From positions 2,356,001 through 2,420,000 of the forward strand of contig NZ_VOQS01000005.1 of the NCBI RefSeq assembly GCF_007995085.1: a stretch of 64,000 nucleotides of DNA. The letters run 5' to 3'. The notes under the pieces are model-generated. The model did no database searches, was not told where the DNA came from, and saw only the letters and a program-made list of their open reading frames with translations. Every line of letters starts with the position of its first letter. The first letter of the stretch is position 1. Made by a program: the position numbers and the translations under genes. This document shows positions 17,281 through 26,347 of this stretch, one piece after another. This stretch comes from Paraburkholderia azotifigens (GTDB taxonomy: Bacteria > Pseudomonadota > Gammaproteobacteria > Burkholderiales > Burkholderiaceae).

Positions 17281-17709
17281 ATGCAAACCGATGACAACAT
17301 GATCGAGCGGGCGCTGCTGCGTTTGCTGTCCCCTGGAGAGGTGCTGTTGAATCAGCCTGTCGAAACGACGTACAAGAAGAAAATGCGTCGGGAGAAAGCC
17401 CGGGCCGTGCGAAGGACACACGAAGCTGAATGGATTGCGCTGCCTGCGCGTATCGTCGTGCATGAAGTTCTTTCCGCTCATACGCTCAGTATCTGTTGGA
17501 GCGATTCGCAGACGGGGAACTACGCCGAGCAGGTATGGCGCCTCGGCCTGGCGCGTGACGATGGCCTTTGCGCGCTCTCCGGCCGGCCTATCGTCGAAGG
17601 GGATGACGTCTTTCGCCCTCGGCGCAGTGTGATGTGCGTTCCCGCAAACTGGAGCCGGATGATTCTCGCATCGGCCGTGTCGAGCGGAAACGGACGCTCG
17701 TTTCCTTAA
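17281..17709 (+). CDS. DUF3331 domain protein
   Basis: 142 residues. The core resembles DUF3331, a family seen mainly in Burkholderiaceae: HTLSICWSDSQTGNYAEQVW, RLGLARDDGLCALSGRPI, VEGDDVFRPRR. The two Cys residues (in GLCALSG and VMCVP) and the layout suggest a small, possibly metal-binding fold. Function unknown. Candidate starts are ATG 17281 and ATG 17299; neither has a strong ribosome site. The stop codon overlaps that of the convergent transporter gene within TTAA (17706-17709). Confidence 0.7.
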   Translation: MQTDDNMIERALLRLLSPGEVLLNQPVETTYKKKMRREKARAVRRTHEAEWIALPARIVVHEVLSAHTLSICWSDSQTGNYAEQVWRLGLARDDGLCALSGRPIVEGDDVFRPRRSVMCVPANWSRMILASAVSSGNGRSFP

Positions 17710-19016
17710 ACGAACTCGACGACATAATGCACGATCAGCACGGCGCCCGTCGCGATCGTCGCCAGCCAGCACAGCACGCGCAACGACCAGTGCGCGACCA
17801 GATCGCCCACGGCTTCGCGCTTCGAACTCAGCAGCACCAGCAACGCGAGCACGGGCGTAATCGTCATCCCGTTGACGAGCGCGCTCCAGTAAAGTGCGGT
17901 GACGGGATCGATGCCGCTCATCGCTAACGCGACGGCCGCTGCAGTACCGATCGCGGTGATAGCGACTAGCAGGACAGCGATGCGTGTGTTGCGTTTTTCG
18001 CCGTGCCGCCAGTCGAACGAACTGGCGGCAGCCTGGGCAGCCGAGCCGGCCAGCGGCGGCAATGCGAGAAGCGCCGAGCCGAGCAATGCGAGTCCGAGAA
18101 CCTGTGGTGCAAACCCGTGAGCGAGCGGTTCGAGTACGCGTTCAAGCGCGACCGGTTCGCCCGGCGCGTAGTGCGAAAACTGAAATGCAGCGGCAGACGC
18201 CAACATGATCGCCAATGCAACCGCGTTGGAAAGCGCGGTCCGCAGCAGCGTGTCTCTGCGCAGCTTGCGCAGTTCCTCATTGGAACCGGCCGATGACCCC
18301 GGCGACGGATGTTCCTGCCGCTCCTCCACTTCCTGCTCGGCCTGCGAGAACAACAGATACGGGCTCATCGTAGTGCCGAACAGCGCGAGCACCATCGTCG
18401 TGTAGTCCTTCGTCCAGACCATTCGCGGGATAAACGCGCGAATCGCAACGGCGTGCCAGGGCACGTGGAGCAGCAGGATAACGCCGGCATACGCGAACAT
18501 GCCCAGCGTGAGCCATTGAACGATCCGTGCGTAACGCGCGTAGGGGACGCACCATTGCAGTATCAGCGACGCGACGCCGCATAGCAGCGACAGCAAAGCG
18601 ACCGGGCCGCCCGCGACGGCGCGCACTGCCGTGCCCATCGCGAGGATATCGACGGCGATGTTGAACGTGTTGGCGAGCAGGAATCGCGCGACGGCAAAAT
18701 AGAAAAAGACAGGCGCATAGTGCTGCCGCATGTTGTCGGTCAATCCCTTGCCGGTGATCGACGCGACGCGCGCGGAAATCAGCTGGAGCGCGACCATCGA
18801 CGGATAGGACAACACGCACACCCAAAGCAGGTCATAGCGATACCACGCTCCCGCGAGCGTGTAGGTGGCGATGCCGCTCGGGTCGTTGTCGGAGCCGAGC
18901 GTCACGAGACCGGGGCCGACGTCGGCGGCCCACGAACGCGCCGGCCCGTCAGTGCGCTCGCCGCTTACGCGCAGAGTCTGCTTGTCCGGATGACGCTCCA
19001 TGCGACCGACCTGCAT
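17706..19016 (-). CDS. NRAMP-family-related metal transporter
   Basis: 436 residues with about eleven membrane helices, in the inner membrane. The overall fold and helix pattern match NRAMP/MntH proton-coupled divalent metal transporters, but the metal-binding signatures differ. TM1 reads SDNDPSGIATYTLAG where MntH has DPGN, and TM6 reads FGTTMSPYLLFSQAEQ where MntH has a Met-Pro-His motif. The helix 4-5 region (LLANTFNIAVDILAMGTAV) is conserved. These changes mark an NRAMP-related subgroup whose ion choice may not be manganese or iron. Start ATG 19016; ATG 19001 is an alternative. A small lipoprotein gene lies 50 bases upstream on the same strand. Confidence 0.82.
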   Translation of the reverse strand: MQVGRMERHPDKQTLRVSGERTDGPARSWAADVGPGLVTLGSDNDPSGIATYTLAGAWYRYDLLWVCVLSYPSMVALQLISARVASITGKGLTDNMRQHYAPVFFYFAVARFLLANTFNIAVDILAMGTAVRAVAGGPVALLSLLCGVASLILQWCVPYARYARIVQWLTLGMFAYAGVILLLHVPWHAVAIRAFIPRMVWTKDYTTMVLALFGTTMSPYLLFSQAEQEVEERQEHPSPGSSAGSNEELRKLRRDTLLRTALSNAVALAIMLASAAAFQFSHYAPGEPVALERVLEPLAHGFAPQVLGLALLGSALLALPPLAGSAAQAAASSFDWRHGEKRNTRIAVLLVAITAIGTAAAVALAMSGIDPVTALYWSALVNGMTITPVLALLVLLSSKREAVGDLVAHWSLRVLCWLATIATGAVLIVHYVVEFV

Positions 19017-19066
19017 AGGGGACGATGATCATCGTCGGCCGCATAAAGCGTTCCCATGCTTTCGGC

Positions 19067-19255
19067 TCAGAATCCCACACCGACGCCGACACCCACGCCG
19101 CCACCGAAGCTGCCGCCTCCCACGCCTACGCCGATGGCGGGGCCAGGTGCGTAATAGCCGGGACCATACGCAGGATCGCTGCTTTGATACGGCGGGGCCG
19201 CAACGCATCCCGCGACGGCAACTGCTAGAGCCAAGATGCCTGAAAGTCTGATCAT
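19067..19255 (-). CDS. Small glycine-rich lipoprotein
   Basis: 62 residues from ATG 19255, preceded by GGGAGG. A short leader with lipobox AVAGC (Cys about 16) is followed by a Pro/Tyr-rich stretch (PPYQSSDPAYGPGYYAPGP) and a Gly/Val repeat tail (VGVGGGSFGGGVGVGVGVGF). Such tiny surface lipoproteins are common in Burkholderia, and their role is unknown. It lies 50 bases upstream of the NRAMP-related gene and may share its transcript. Confidence 0.7.
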   Translation of the reverse strand: MIRLSGILALAVAVAGCVAAPPYQSSDPAYGPGYYAPGPAIGVGVGGGSFGGGVGVGVGVGF

Positions 19256-19510
19256 GATCGCCTCCCGTGCGCGAACTGCGCAGCAAGACCCGGTCCCCGG
19301 TTCGGTGGGACTTTCTGATTCTAGCGCGCGGTTGGGCCTCGGCATCACGCTCGGGCCGGGCCGCATGTGTTCAACGAGGGGAAACCGGACAGGAAGAATG
19401 AAGCGGGGAAAGGCGAGGCGATACGATACGTGTCAGCAGCTGCTTCGGAACGAAGCGGGCCGCTGACGTAAAGAGCGATTCATGTCGAGCGCGTGGCCAC
19501 GCATGAACGC

Positions 19511-19804
19511 TTAGCTGCCGAAGTAGATGTTGCAGTAGCTGACCGGGCCAACACACGAATCGGCACCCGTGCTGCGCTTGTGAAACAGGCCGCCTGCGTG
19601 CGACGTGCCCGAAGCGACACCGCCATAGGAATTTGCGGTGTTATCGCCAGCCTGGGACGCTTGAGCAACCGGGCCGCGCTGCGAAGCCGGTGCGCCTGCT
19701 TCCGGGTTGTAGTACGGCGCCGGACCGAAGCCGCTCGCGAAGACGGGAGCGGAAACGAATGCAGTAGCGGCAAGAAGTGCGGCGGCGACGAGCCTGGTTT
19801 TCAT
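19511..19804 (-). CDS. Small secreted hypothetical protein
   Basis: 97 residues from ATG 19804, with GGAGAACC as ribosome site. A clear signal peptide (MKTRLVAAALLAATAFVSAP, cleavage near VFASG) is followed by a Gly/Ala/Ser-rich mature part (YYNPEAGAPASQRGPVAQAS) and a C-terminal segment with two Cys residues (GADSCVGPVSYCNIYFGS) that could form a disulphide. No family recognised. Expected in the periplasm or outside the cell. Confidence 0.7.
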   Translation of the reverse strand: MKTRLVAAALLAATAFVSAPVFASGFGPAPYYNPEAGAPASQRGPVAQASQAGDNTANSYGGVASGTSHAGGLFHKRSTGADSCVGPVSYCNIYFGS

Positions 19805-20162
19805 GACGGTTCTCCAGTAACAGATCAGGGATCGAATGTTCGTTGAACAGCAGTGCGTCAACGTTGATGCCAAGTCTAGTCAGCGGAGTTCTGGAGAATA
19901 AGGCGTCTGGCAGGAAGGCTTACTTGCTGGATTCGTGCGTAATCTGGGAATGCGCTGCGCCCAGGCGCATTCACGCGCGTTTCTGTGGGAAGAGGGAACA
20001 CGCACAGGAACACGCACCATTCCTGCGCCGTTTCTATGAGCCTGACGTAGTGCGTTTTGGAAAACCGTGTTGGGCCGATCTCGAGACACTGGCGAAAGCG
20101 GATCGCCTGGAATCTCGTTGATGTGAAAAGAGCGGCGTTTGCCGCCGCTCTTTATCGATTCT
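19805..20162. other. Intergenic region with a bidirectional terminator
   Basis: About 360 bases: the promoter of the small secreted protein (minus strand), then at 20127-20153 a 10-bp perfect stem, AAAGAGCGGC with GCCGCTCTTT, flanked by A and T runs. It acts downstream of the minus-strand gene ending at 20163. A plus-strand frame ending at 20121 just before it was considered but has no ribosome site or family. Confidence 0.6.
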
Positions 20163-20837
20163 TCAGGCGCTCAACGGCTGATTGAACGGCTGCGCGTCGG
20201 AGCGGCGCTCGGTGGGGAATTCTGCGCGACGCTCGAGCGCCGCCTTGCGCTTTTCTTCAGCGCTCGCGATGAAGTCGAGCAGCTCGCGTTCCATGGCGGA
20301 ATCTTTCGCGCCCGGCTTCCATGCCGCCGCGCCGTGGCGGCGGCGCGTCGCGCGAGCAAGCGCCAGTGCGAACGTGGCGAGCTTCGCACATTCGTATTCG
20401 ACGCGGCTGCAAAGATCGAGCGGCTCGCCGAGTTCGCGGAACGCCTCAAGGTACTCGCGCGCGGCGTGCACCATGGCGGGGTACTCGCGCAATTCGGAAA
20501 TGACCTTTCGATTCAGGACGGGCCAGGCGAGCCTGTCCGGATACGCAAAGGCAGGAATGGACACGCCCTCGATGGCTTCGAGGCTCATGGGACCGACGGG
20601 TTTCGCTGCCGCCCACGCGGCCTTGTGCATCATGGTCCGGCAGGTGCGCGCGTAGCTTTCCAGCGCCAGTGCGAGGTCCAGAGCGGTATCGCGCCGCTGG
20701 CGCCTGCGCTCTCTGGCGTCACGCACCGAGATCCAGGCGAGTGTGATGACGGAGCCGACTGCTCCCGACGCCACCGCCAGTGTGATCGGCGCGTTCAAGC
20801 TGATTCGTTGGAAATATTGGAGCGATTCCTGCCACAT
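20163..20837 (-). CDS. Hypothetical single-pass membrane protein
   Basis: 224 residues from ATG 20837, which follows GAGG; the frame continues upstream another 75 codons but that part has poor composition. One membrane helix near the N-terminus (ITLAVASGAVGSVITLAWIS) is followed by a basic stretch (RDARERRRQRR), which would place the rest in the cytosol. The remainder is helical and charged (LDLALALESYARTCRTMM, FIASAEEKRKAALERRAEF). Not recognised. Its terminator lies 10 bases beyond the stop. Confidence 0.65.
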   Translation of the reverse strand: MWQESLQYFQRISLNAPITLAVASGAVGSVITLAWISVRDARERRRQRRDTALDLALALESYARTCRTMMHKAAWAAAKPVGPMSLEAIEGVSIPAFAYPDRLAWPVLNRKVISELREYPAMVHAAREYLEAFRELGEPLDLCSRVEYECAKLATFALALARATRRRHGAAAWKPGAKDSAMERELLDFIASAEEKRKAALERRAEFPTERRSDAQPFNQPLSA

Positions 20838-21018
20838 ACATTGCGCCTCGGAGAAAGAGGTGCACAGAGTATAAGCAATCGTTTGCGGCATGATCATAGG
20901 AAAAAATGCGGTGTGTGTTTTCGCCACAAACGGGCCGATCACGCGGCGCACCGCTTGACAGATTCGTCTAAAAGCGGCGGGCGCCGTCGACAAAACGGAC
21001 GACGCCCCATGCAAACGA

Positions 21019-22575
21019 TTACACGTCGGGATTGCTCGCGATGAAGCCGGTAAATGCGCCATACGGCTGCGTCAGCGCGACACCGTCGACCATCAGACCG
21101 TACGTCGCGTCGCCGCTGTCGAGCACGTAATACATCACCGACTGCACGTTCTTTGTCTTTCTGGCCTTGAAGTAATTGGCGAACTGCGTGCTGATATAAG
21201 TCGCGCGATACGCCTGGGTGCTTTCCGGCCCCGTGTTCCACTCGGTGATCAGGAACGGCACGCCGTAGCGGGCCTTGCAGTACGTCGGCAGATCGAAGCC
21301 CGGGCCTGCTCCGTCCGTGCCGATGTTGAAGATGTCGCCATAGACTTCGTAGTTGTGCCACGTCGTCAGGTCCCAGCGCACCTTCGGGTAGCCGCCGCTG
21401 CCGTCCGGCTGCATGCCGTCCCATAACGCATCCGCTGCGCCGATATCGGCCACGCAGAAATTGATGCCGCACTTCGCAGCTGGTTGCACCGACTTCACGC
21501 CGTCGATCATCCCGCGCATCACGCCGCGCATTACCGGCCAGTTCGTGTTGCTGAAATCCACGGCCTTGGTGCCGGCATTGGTCGAATCGAGAATGATGTC
21601 GTTCTCGCGCGTCAACTCGTTGCCGCATTCGTACATGGTCACGCCATACGGGGCGAGCGCCGTCGCGACGGCTGCCGCACACGCTTTGCCGCGGTTGTAC
21701 GCAACCGATTCGTTCGCCAGCAGCACGCGGTTGTTATCGTAGATGCCCTGGTTGATCAGCACGAACAGCGTCAGTCCCGCCGACTGGAACGCCTGCGCGA
21801 GCTTCGCGACGGCATTGAGTTGCACCGGATCGTCGGTGCAGCCCACGCGATACGTCGAGCAGCCGGTGCTCTTCATGATCGACACGACCTGCGCGGGCGT
21901 GTAGCGATAGTCGTAGTGTCCGTTGATGCCGAAGAACGTGCCCGCCGTCGCGGCCGTGACGATGCGCGGATCGGCGCAAGGCAGCCAGCTGGTGCTGACG
22001 TCGCTCAGCACGTAGAACTGGCTGCCCGTGCCGCGATGCCAGATCTTGCCGCCGTACCACAGCAGCAGCGTCACGTTGTAGGTGTTGCCGACCGTCTTGT
22101 TGTTGCGATAGATGACACCGTTGACAACCGTCCATACCGCACCGGCCTTGTCGATGATGTACGACGCGGACGGGATCGTCGTGCCGTCGGCAGACGTGCC
22201 GCCAAGCCGCGGGTCGTTGCACGCGATCCACGTCGAACCGTTCCAGCCGTAAAACTGGCCACCCGTTCCCTGATGGTAGACGCCGCCGCCGAACCAGAGC
22301 ATCAACGCGACGTTGTAGTTGTTGCCGGCCTTCACGCCATCCTTGTAAACCGAGCCGCCCGTCAGCGTCCAGACGGAGCCCTGGTAGTCGATGATCGAAG
22401 TGGCCGACGGGACCGTCGTGCCGTTCGCCGATGCAGCCGCGGCCGTTTTGCTCATGGCCTTGACGACGGCGCTGCCGTCAGCGCCGAGGTCGGAGCCACC
22501 GCCCCCGCATCCCGTTAGAACATAGCTGCCGCCGAGCGCTGCCAGGCCGTTGAGAAATTGACGTCGATTGATCAC
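21019..22575 (-). CDS. Tat-type exported lipoprotein: two tandem repeats plus glycoside-hydrolase-like barrel
   Basis: About 518 residues if translation starts at the GTG at 22575 (a TTG at 22605 is possible). The leader INRRQFLNGLAALGG carries a twin-arginine motif, followed by a lipobox, VLTGC, then a Gly/Ser linker. Two tandem repeats of about 75 residues follow: TTVPSATSIIDYQGSVWTLT and TTIPSASYIIDKAGAVWTVV, each with NYNV/TYNV.L.LW(F/Y)GG, HxGTGxQFY and a DPR end. From about residue 230 a TIM-barrel-like domain begins (FFGINGHYDYRYTPAQVVSI, MYECGNELTRENDI with a likely acid/base Glu, FLITEWNTGPEST with a likely nucleophile Glu). Looks like a surface-anchored glycosidase with carbohydrate-binding repeats (inference). 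Confidence 0.68.
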   Translation of the reverse strand: MINRRQFLNGLAALGGSYVLTGCGGGGSDLGADGSAVVKAMSKTAAAASANGTTVPSATSIIDYQGSVWTLTGGSVYKDGVKAGNNYNVALMLWFGGGVYHQGTGGQFYGWNGSTWIACNDPRLGGTSADGTTIPSASYIIDKAGAVWTVVNGVIYRNNKTVGNTYNVTLLLWYGGKIWHRGTGSQFYVLSDVSTSWLPCADPRIVTAATAGTFFGINGHYDYRYTPAQVVSIMKSTGCSTYRVGCTDDPVQLNAVAKLAQAFQSAGLTLFVLINQGIYDNNRVLLANESVAYNRGKACAAAVATALAPYGVTMYECGNELTRENDIILDSTNAGTKAVDFSNTNWPVMRGVMRGMIDGVKSVQPAAKCGINFCVADIGAADALWDGMQPDGSGGYPKVRWDLTTWHNYEVYGDIFNIGTDGAGPGFDLPTYCKARYGVPFLITEWNTGPESTQAYRATYISTQFANYFKARKTKNVQSVMYYVLDSGDATYGLMVDGVALTQPYGAFTGFIASNPDV

Positions 22576-23184
22576 AGAAAAATCCGCCGCCGGAAATACC
22601 GGCAAAAAATGTCAGGTGGTCATTGCCGAGTCGCGTCGCGGCCAACAGGAAATCCGTTAAGTGATTCGGTATCCTGAATAAGTGCCTGATGGTGCGAATC
22701 GATCTGCGAGCGACTGCGGAGTGCCACCCGGGCACCGCAATTCGTTATCGAAATACGCTCAGAAAAGGACTCCAGCTGCACCCGGCGGACTCATCGAGGC
22801 GGGCAGGAATCGGAAAATCGGTAATTAATGCCCGACTATCCTTGATCTGATGTAATTGATACCTAGCTGTCGGCAGAAACCCGAGCGGACGTTAGAGGCG
22901 GGTGCGAAATAAGTTGAATCTTCTGACAAATAGGCGATTGAAAACCGTTTTCGCTTTGTCGTCGTTTGAAGTGATGGCTCGGGCAGACGCTGCAGGGCGG
23001 GTTCGGCGCGAGAAAGATGCGCCTCGCGCAGACGGGAGCGAGGAAAAAAATATTCCTGATGGGGACCGATTTTTTGCAACGCTAAAGGGTGATGGATCGT
23101 TACTCGCCTTGGCGACAGGAGCTTCGCTTTACGCCCGCGCGTTTCGCGTCGATGCAAATGGCTTCTTTCTGCCGCGCGCGCTGT
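22576..23184. other. Intergenic region, no gene seen
   Basis: About 600 bases, partly A/T-rich (22860-22960 and 23040-23080). It holds the promoter for the Tat-exported protein on the minus strand. Reading frames on both strands have unconvincing composition and no domains. Confidence 0.4.
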
Positions 23185-23688
23185 TCAACGCAAAAGAACG
23201 AGTTGAGGCGTGGCGTCGTCCGTCGACCAGACGATCGCGTTCTGACCATAGCGGGTACCGAGCGACTTTGCAGCGTCCAGTGAAAGTCCGAGTACAAGAA
23301 AACTCGCCTCGCCAGGCCAGTTATTCGACGGATGCTTGCCGATGCCTTCGATGACAACGTGGCCCAGCTGCGCCAGTTCACGCGCCAAGGCTTGCTGACG
23401 GTCGGCGTTGAACTCTGCGCTGCACGTCTGGCTGAAAGGATTCCAGGCGGTGATGAACGCACTGCACGCGACGCCGTGAGCTTTATGCAGCGCGACAAGC
23501 TGCGGATTGGCGCGACCGACCCTGAGTGTCGTGGACGCGTCGTCAAAGACGATGTATTCGGTTTCCAGATATGCCTGGATCGTTTCGCGCGGGATTTGCG
23601 AGTCTGAAAACAAAAAGATCTCCGTTGAAGGCTTCACATTGCAGGCGTCGCGATAACCCAAAGTTATCGCCCATGCAGCAGCTTTCAT
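23185..23688 (-). CDS. DUF3293 domain protein
   Basis: About 168 residues from ATG 23688; an upstream in-frame start at 23766 would run into the next gene. The DUF3293 core is present: IPRETIQAYLETEYIVFDD, VACSAFITAWNPFSQ, then RELAQLGHVVIEGIGKHPSN and GEASFLVLGLSLDAAKSLG. A small cytosolic alpha/beta protein of unknown function that is widespread in proteobacteria. It is divergent from the FAH hydrolase gene across a 76-base gap. Confidence 0.75.
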   Translation of the reverse strand: MKAAAWAITLGYRDACNVKPSTEIFLFSDSQIPRETIQAYLETEYIVFDDASTTLRVGRANPQLVALHKAHGVACSAFITAWNPFSQTCSAEFNADRQQALARELAQLGHVVIEGIGKHPSNNWPGEASFLVLGLSLDAAKSLGTRYGQNAIVWSTDDATPQLVLLR

Positions 23689-23764
23689 TATCCAACCGCG
23701 CCCCGTTTCCCTACATTGTGCGGCATACGCAATTAGCTCAGCCAACTGGAGACGAGGAAACACC

Positions 23765-24610
23765 ATGAAATTGCTGCGATATGGCGCGCCCGGTCATGAA
23801 AAGCCCGGCATTCTCGACGGCAACGGCGCGATACGCGACCTGTCCGGCATCATCGACGATATCGCCGGCTCGACGCTGTTGCCCGAAGCATTGGACAAAC
23901 TGCGCCAGCTCGACATCAGCAAGCTGCCGGTCGTCTCCACCGAAGAACGCATCGGCGCCTGCGTGGGCCGCATCGGCAAGTTCATCTGCATCGGGCTGAA
24001 CTACGCGGACCATGCCGCCGAATCGAATCTGCCCGTGCCCGCGGAACCCGTCGTGTTCGGCAAGTGGACGTCGGCTGTCGTCGGTCCGAACGACGACGTG
24101 CGCATTCCGCGCGGCTCGCAGAAGACCGACTGGGAAGTCGAACTCGGCGTCGTGATCGGCAAGGGCGGCACGTACATCGAAGAAGCCGACGCGCTCAGGC
24201 ATGTGGCGGGCTATTGCGTTATCAACGACGTCTCCGAGCGCGAATATCAAATCGAGCGCGGCGGCACGTGGGACAAAGGCAAGGGCTGCGACACGTTCGG
24301 TCCGATTGGGCCGTGGCTCGTGACTGCCGACGACATTCCCGATCCACAGCGGCTCGCCCTCTGGCTCGAAGTGGACGGCAAGCGCTATCAGAACGGCAAC
24401 ACCAGCACGATGATCTTCAACGTCGCGCAGATCGTGTCGTACCTGAGCCGCTTCATGAGCCTGCAACCGGGCGACGTCATTTCGACGGGCACGCCGCCGG
24501 GCGTCGGCATGGGGCAGAAGCCGGAGCCCGTCTATCTGCGCGCGGGACAGACGATGCGCCTCGGCATCGAAGGACTCGGCGAACAGCAGCAGCGTACCGT
24601 CGCGGCATGA
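23765..24610 (+). CDS. Fumarylacetoacetate-hydrolase-family enzyme (2,4-dioxo-aldonate hydrolase type)
   Basis: 281 residues. The FAH fold is clear: NYADHAAESNLPVPAEPVVF, KTDWEVELGVVIGKGG with metal-binding acids, YCVINDVSEREYQIERGGTW, and GDVISTGTPPGVGMG. Relatives are often named ureidoglycolate lyase, but several cleave 2,4-dioxo acids made from 2-keto-3-deoxy sugar acids. The adjoining SDR (15-base gap, same strand) could make such a dioxo substrate, so the pair would yield pyruvate plus glycolate from a 2-keto-3-deoxypentonate or pyruvate plus lactate from the 6-deoxy sugar equivalent (inference). Start ATG after ACGAGGAAACACC. Confidence 0.85.
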   Translation: MKLLRYGAPGHEKPGILDGNGAIRDLSGIIDDIAGSTLLPEALDKLRQLDISKLPVVSTEERIGACVGRIGKFICIGLNYADHAAESNLPVPAEPVVFGKWTSAVVGPNDDVRIPRGSQKTDWEVELGVVIGKGGTYIEEADALRHVAGYCVINDVSEREYQIERGGTWDKGKGCDTFGPIGPWLVTADDIPDPQRLALWLEVDGKRYQNGNTSTMIFNVAQIVSYLSRFMSLQPGDVISTGTPPGVGMGQKPEPVYLRAGQTMRLGIEGLGEQQQRTVAA

Positions 24611-24624
24611 CAGGGAGCGCGCGC

Positions 24625-25377
24625 ATGAACCAGTACGACTTCACGCAGCGCGCCGCCGTCGTCACGGGCGGTGCGCAAGGCATTGGCTATGCGGTCGCGG
24701 AGCGGTTGTTGCAGGGCCACGCGCGCGTCGCGCTGTGGGACCGCGACGAGACCGCGCTCGCCGAAGCGAAGGCGAGCCTCGCGCGTTTCGGCGATGTTCA
24801 GACCGTGTGCGTGGATCTTACGCAGCGCGATGACGTGCAGGCGGCGACGCAAGCGAGCATCGCTCAGTTCGGCGCCATCGACATTCTCGTGCACAGCGCG
24901 GGTATCGCGGGCGCGAACGCGACGGTCGCCGATTACGCGCCGGAAGAATGGTCGCGCGTGATCGACATCGATCTGAACGCGGCCTTTCACGTGAACCAGG
25001 CGATCGTGAAGACGATGATTGCGCGCGGCTATGGGCGCATCGTCAACATCGCGTCGATTGCGGGCAAGGAAGGCAATCCGAACGCGAGCGCGTATAGCGC
25101 GGCGAAGGCCGGCGTCATCGCGCTCACGAAGAGCCTCGGCAAGGAAACCGCGCGGCTCGACATCGCCGTCAACGCGATCACGCCCGCTGCGGCGCGCACG
25201 CGCATCTTCGAGCAGATGTCGCAGCAGCACATCGACTACATGCTCTCGAAGATTCCGCGCGGACGCTTCGTCGAAGTGAACGAAATCGCCGCGATGGTTG
25301 CATGGCTCGTGTCGGCGGAAAACTCGTTCACGACGGGCGCTGTATTCGATCTCTCGGGCGGACGCGCGACGTACTGA
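24625..25377 (+). CDS. Short-chain dehydrogenase (probable 2-keto-3-deoxy-aldonate dehydrogenase)
   Basis: 250 residues, start ATG 24625 after GGGAG. A classical SDR: the NAD-binding TGGAQGIG near residue 13, NAG-equivalent HSAGIAG, catalytic Ser in NIASIAGKEG, YSAAK, and TGAVFDLSGGRATY at the C-terminus. Many SDRs of this group oxidise the C4 hydroxyl of 2-keto-3-deoxy acids, feeding an FAH-type hydrolase like the one directly upstream. The gene ends 20 bases before the convergent LysR gene. Exact substrate (L-arabinose-, D-xylose- or L-fucose-derived) is not determined by sequence alone. Confidence 0.85.
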   Translation: MNQYDFTQRAAVVTGGAQGIGYAVAERLLQGHARVALWDRDETALAEAKASLARFGDVQTVCVDLTQRDDVQAATQASIAQFGAIDILVHSAGIAGANATVADYAPEEWSRVIDIDLNAAFHVNQAIVKTMIARGYGRIVNIASIAGKEGNPNASAYSAAKAGVIALTKSLGKETARLDIAVNAITPAAARTRIFEQMSQQHIDYMLSKIPRGRFVEVNEIAAMVAWLVSAENSFTTGAVFDLSGGRATY

Positions 25378-25396
25378 TCTATCACGGCGTGATGCT

Positions 25397-26347
25397 TCAC
25401 GCGAGCGCGCCGTACAGCGTGCCGGCCACCTGTTTCAATGCGCGCACCACCTGGGTCGAAGCGGGCGACAGCAGCTGCCCGGTGCGCGTGATGATGCCGA
25501 AGTCGTCCATGCGCAGCGGCATGTCGAGCGGCAGGATCGAAAGGAGGCCGTGTGCGGCGTAGTAGTGCGCGACCTCGGCGGCCAGTACGGCGAGCATGTC
25601 GCTTTGCGACAGCAGGCTCGTGACGAACAGCAGTTCCGCGCTTTCGACCACGTTGGACGGCGGCGCGAGGCTTTGGCGCTGGAACATCAGCTCGAAGCGA
25701 TGACGCAGCACGCTTTGCGCGGGCGGCACGACCCACGACGCATCGACGACATCCGCGAGTGTCAGCGACTGCGCCGCCAGCAACGGATGACCCGAACGGG
25801 CGACGGCGAGCGCCTGTTCTTCAGCGAGAGGCTCGTAGCGCAGATGCAGCTTGTCATGTTCAGCGGAAAGCCGGCCGATCACGAGATCGAGCTTGTCCTG
25901 CGCGAGACTTTCGAGCAGCACGTTGCTGCTGTCGATCTCGACGCTCACGCTCAGGCCCGGATGCGTCGTCTTGACCTGTGCGATGGCGGCGGGCAGCAGG
26001 CTGACAGCAGGCGACGTGATCGTGCCGACGGCCACGCGCCCAAGCTGCCCCGACTTCAGCGCGAGCACTTCCTCGCGCGCCTGATCGAGACTGCCAACCA
26101 CGGAGCGCGCGTGCCGAATCATCACCTCGCCGTACAGCGTGGGCCGCATGCCGCGCGGCATCCGTTCGAACAGTGGCGCATCGAGCATTTCTTCGAGTTC
26201 GCGCAACAGCTTCGACGCGGCGGGCTGCGACATGCTGAGCGCGTCGGCGGCGCGGTGGATGTTGCCTTCCTCGTCGAGCGCAACGAGCAGCAACAATTGG
26301 CGCGTCTTTAGCCGCGTGCGGACGTACCAGGGATTCGAATCGAGCAT
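25397..26347 (-). CDS. LysR-family regulator of the pentose/aldonate cluster
   Basis: 316 residues from ATG 26347; a TTG 15 bases upstream is less likely. N-terminal winged helix: TRQLLLLVALDEEGNIHRAA, DALSMSQPAASKLLRELEEM, LFERMPRGMRPTLYG, then the periplasmic-binding-like effector domain (GRVAVGTITSPAVSLLPAAI; DKLDLVIGRL). The helix is of the GbpR/galactose-binding type seen next to sugar-acid genes. It lies between the SDR gene (convergent) and the dehydratase gene (divergent), so it probably controls both wings. The effector is unknown. Confidence 0.9.
   Translation of the reverse strand: MLDSNPWYVRTRLKTRQLLLLVALDEEGNIHRAADALSMSQPAASKLLRELEEMLDAPLFERMPRGMRPTLYGEVMIRHARSVVGSLDQAREEVLALKSGQLGRVAVGTITSPAVSLLPAAIAQVKTTHPGLSVSVEIDSSNVLLESLAQDKLDLVIGRLSAEHDKLHLRYEPLAEEQALAVARSGHPLLAAQSLTLADVVDASWVVPPAQSVLRHRFELMFQRQSLAPPSNVVESAELLFVTSLLSQSDMLAVLAAEVAHYYAAHGLLSILPLDMPLRMDDFGIITRTGQLLSPASTQVVRALKQVAGTLYGALA

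Noticed and set aside
19843..20121. A 92-codon plus-strand frame ending just before a hairpin terminator
   Set aside because: No ribosome site, no family, and the hairpin is explained by the minus-strand gene at 20163-20837.
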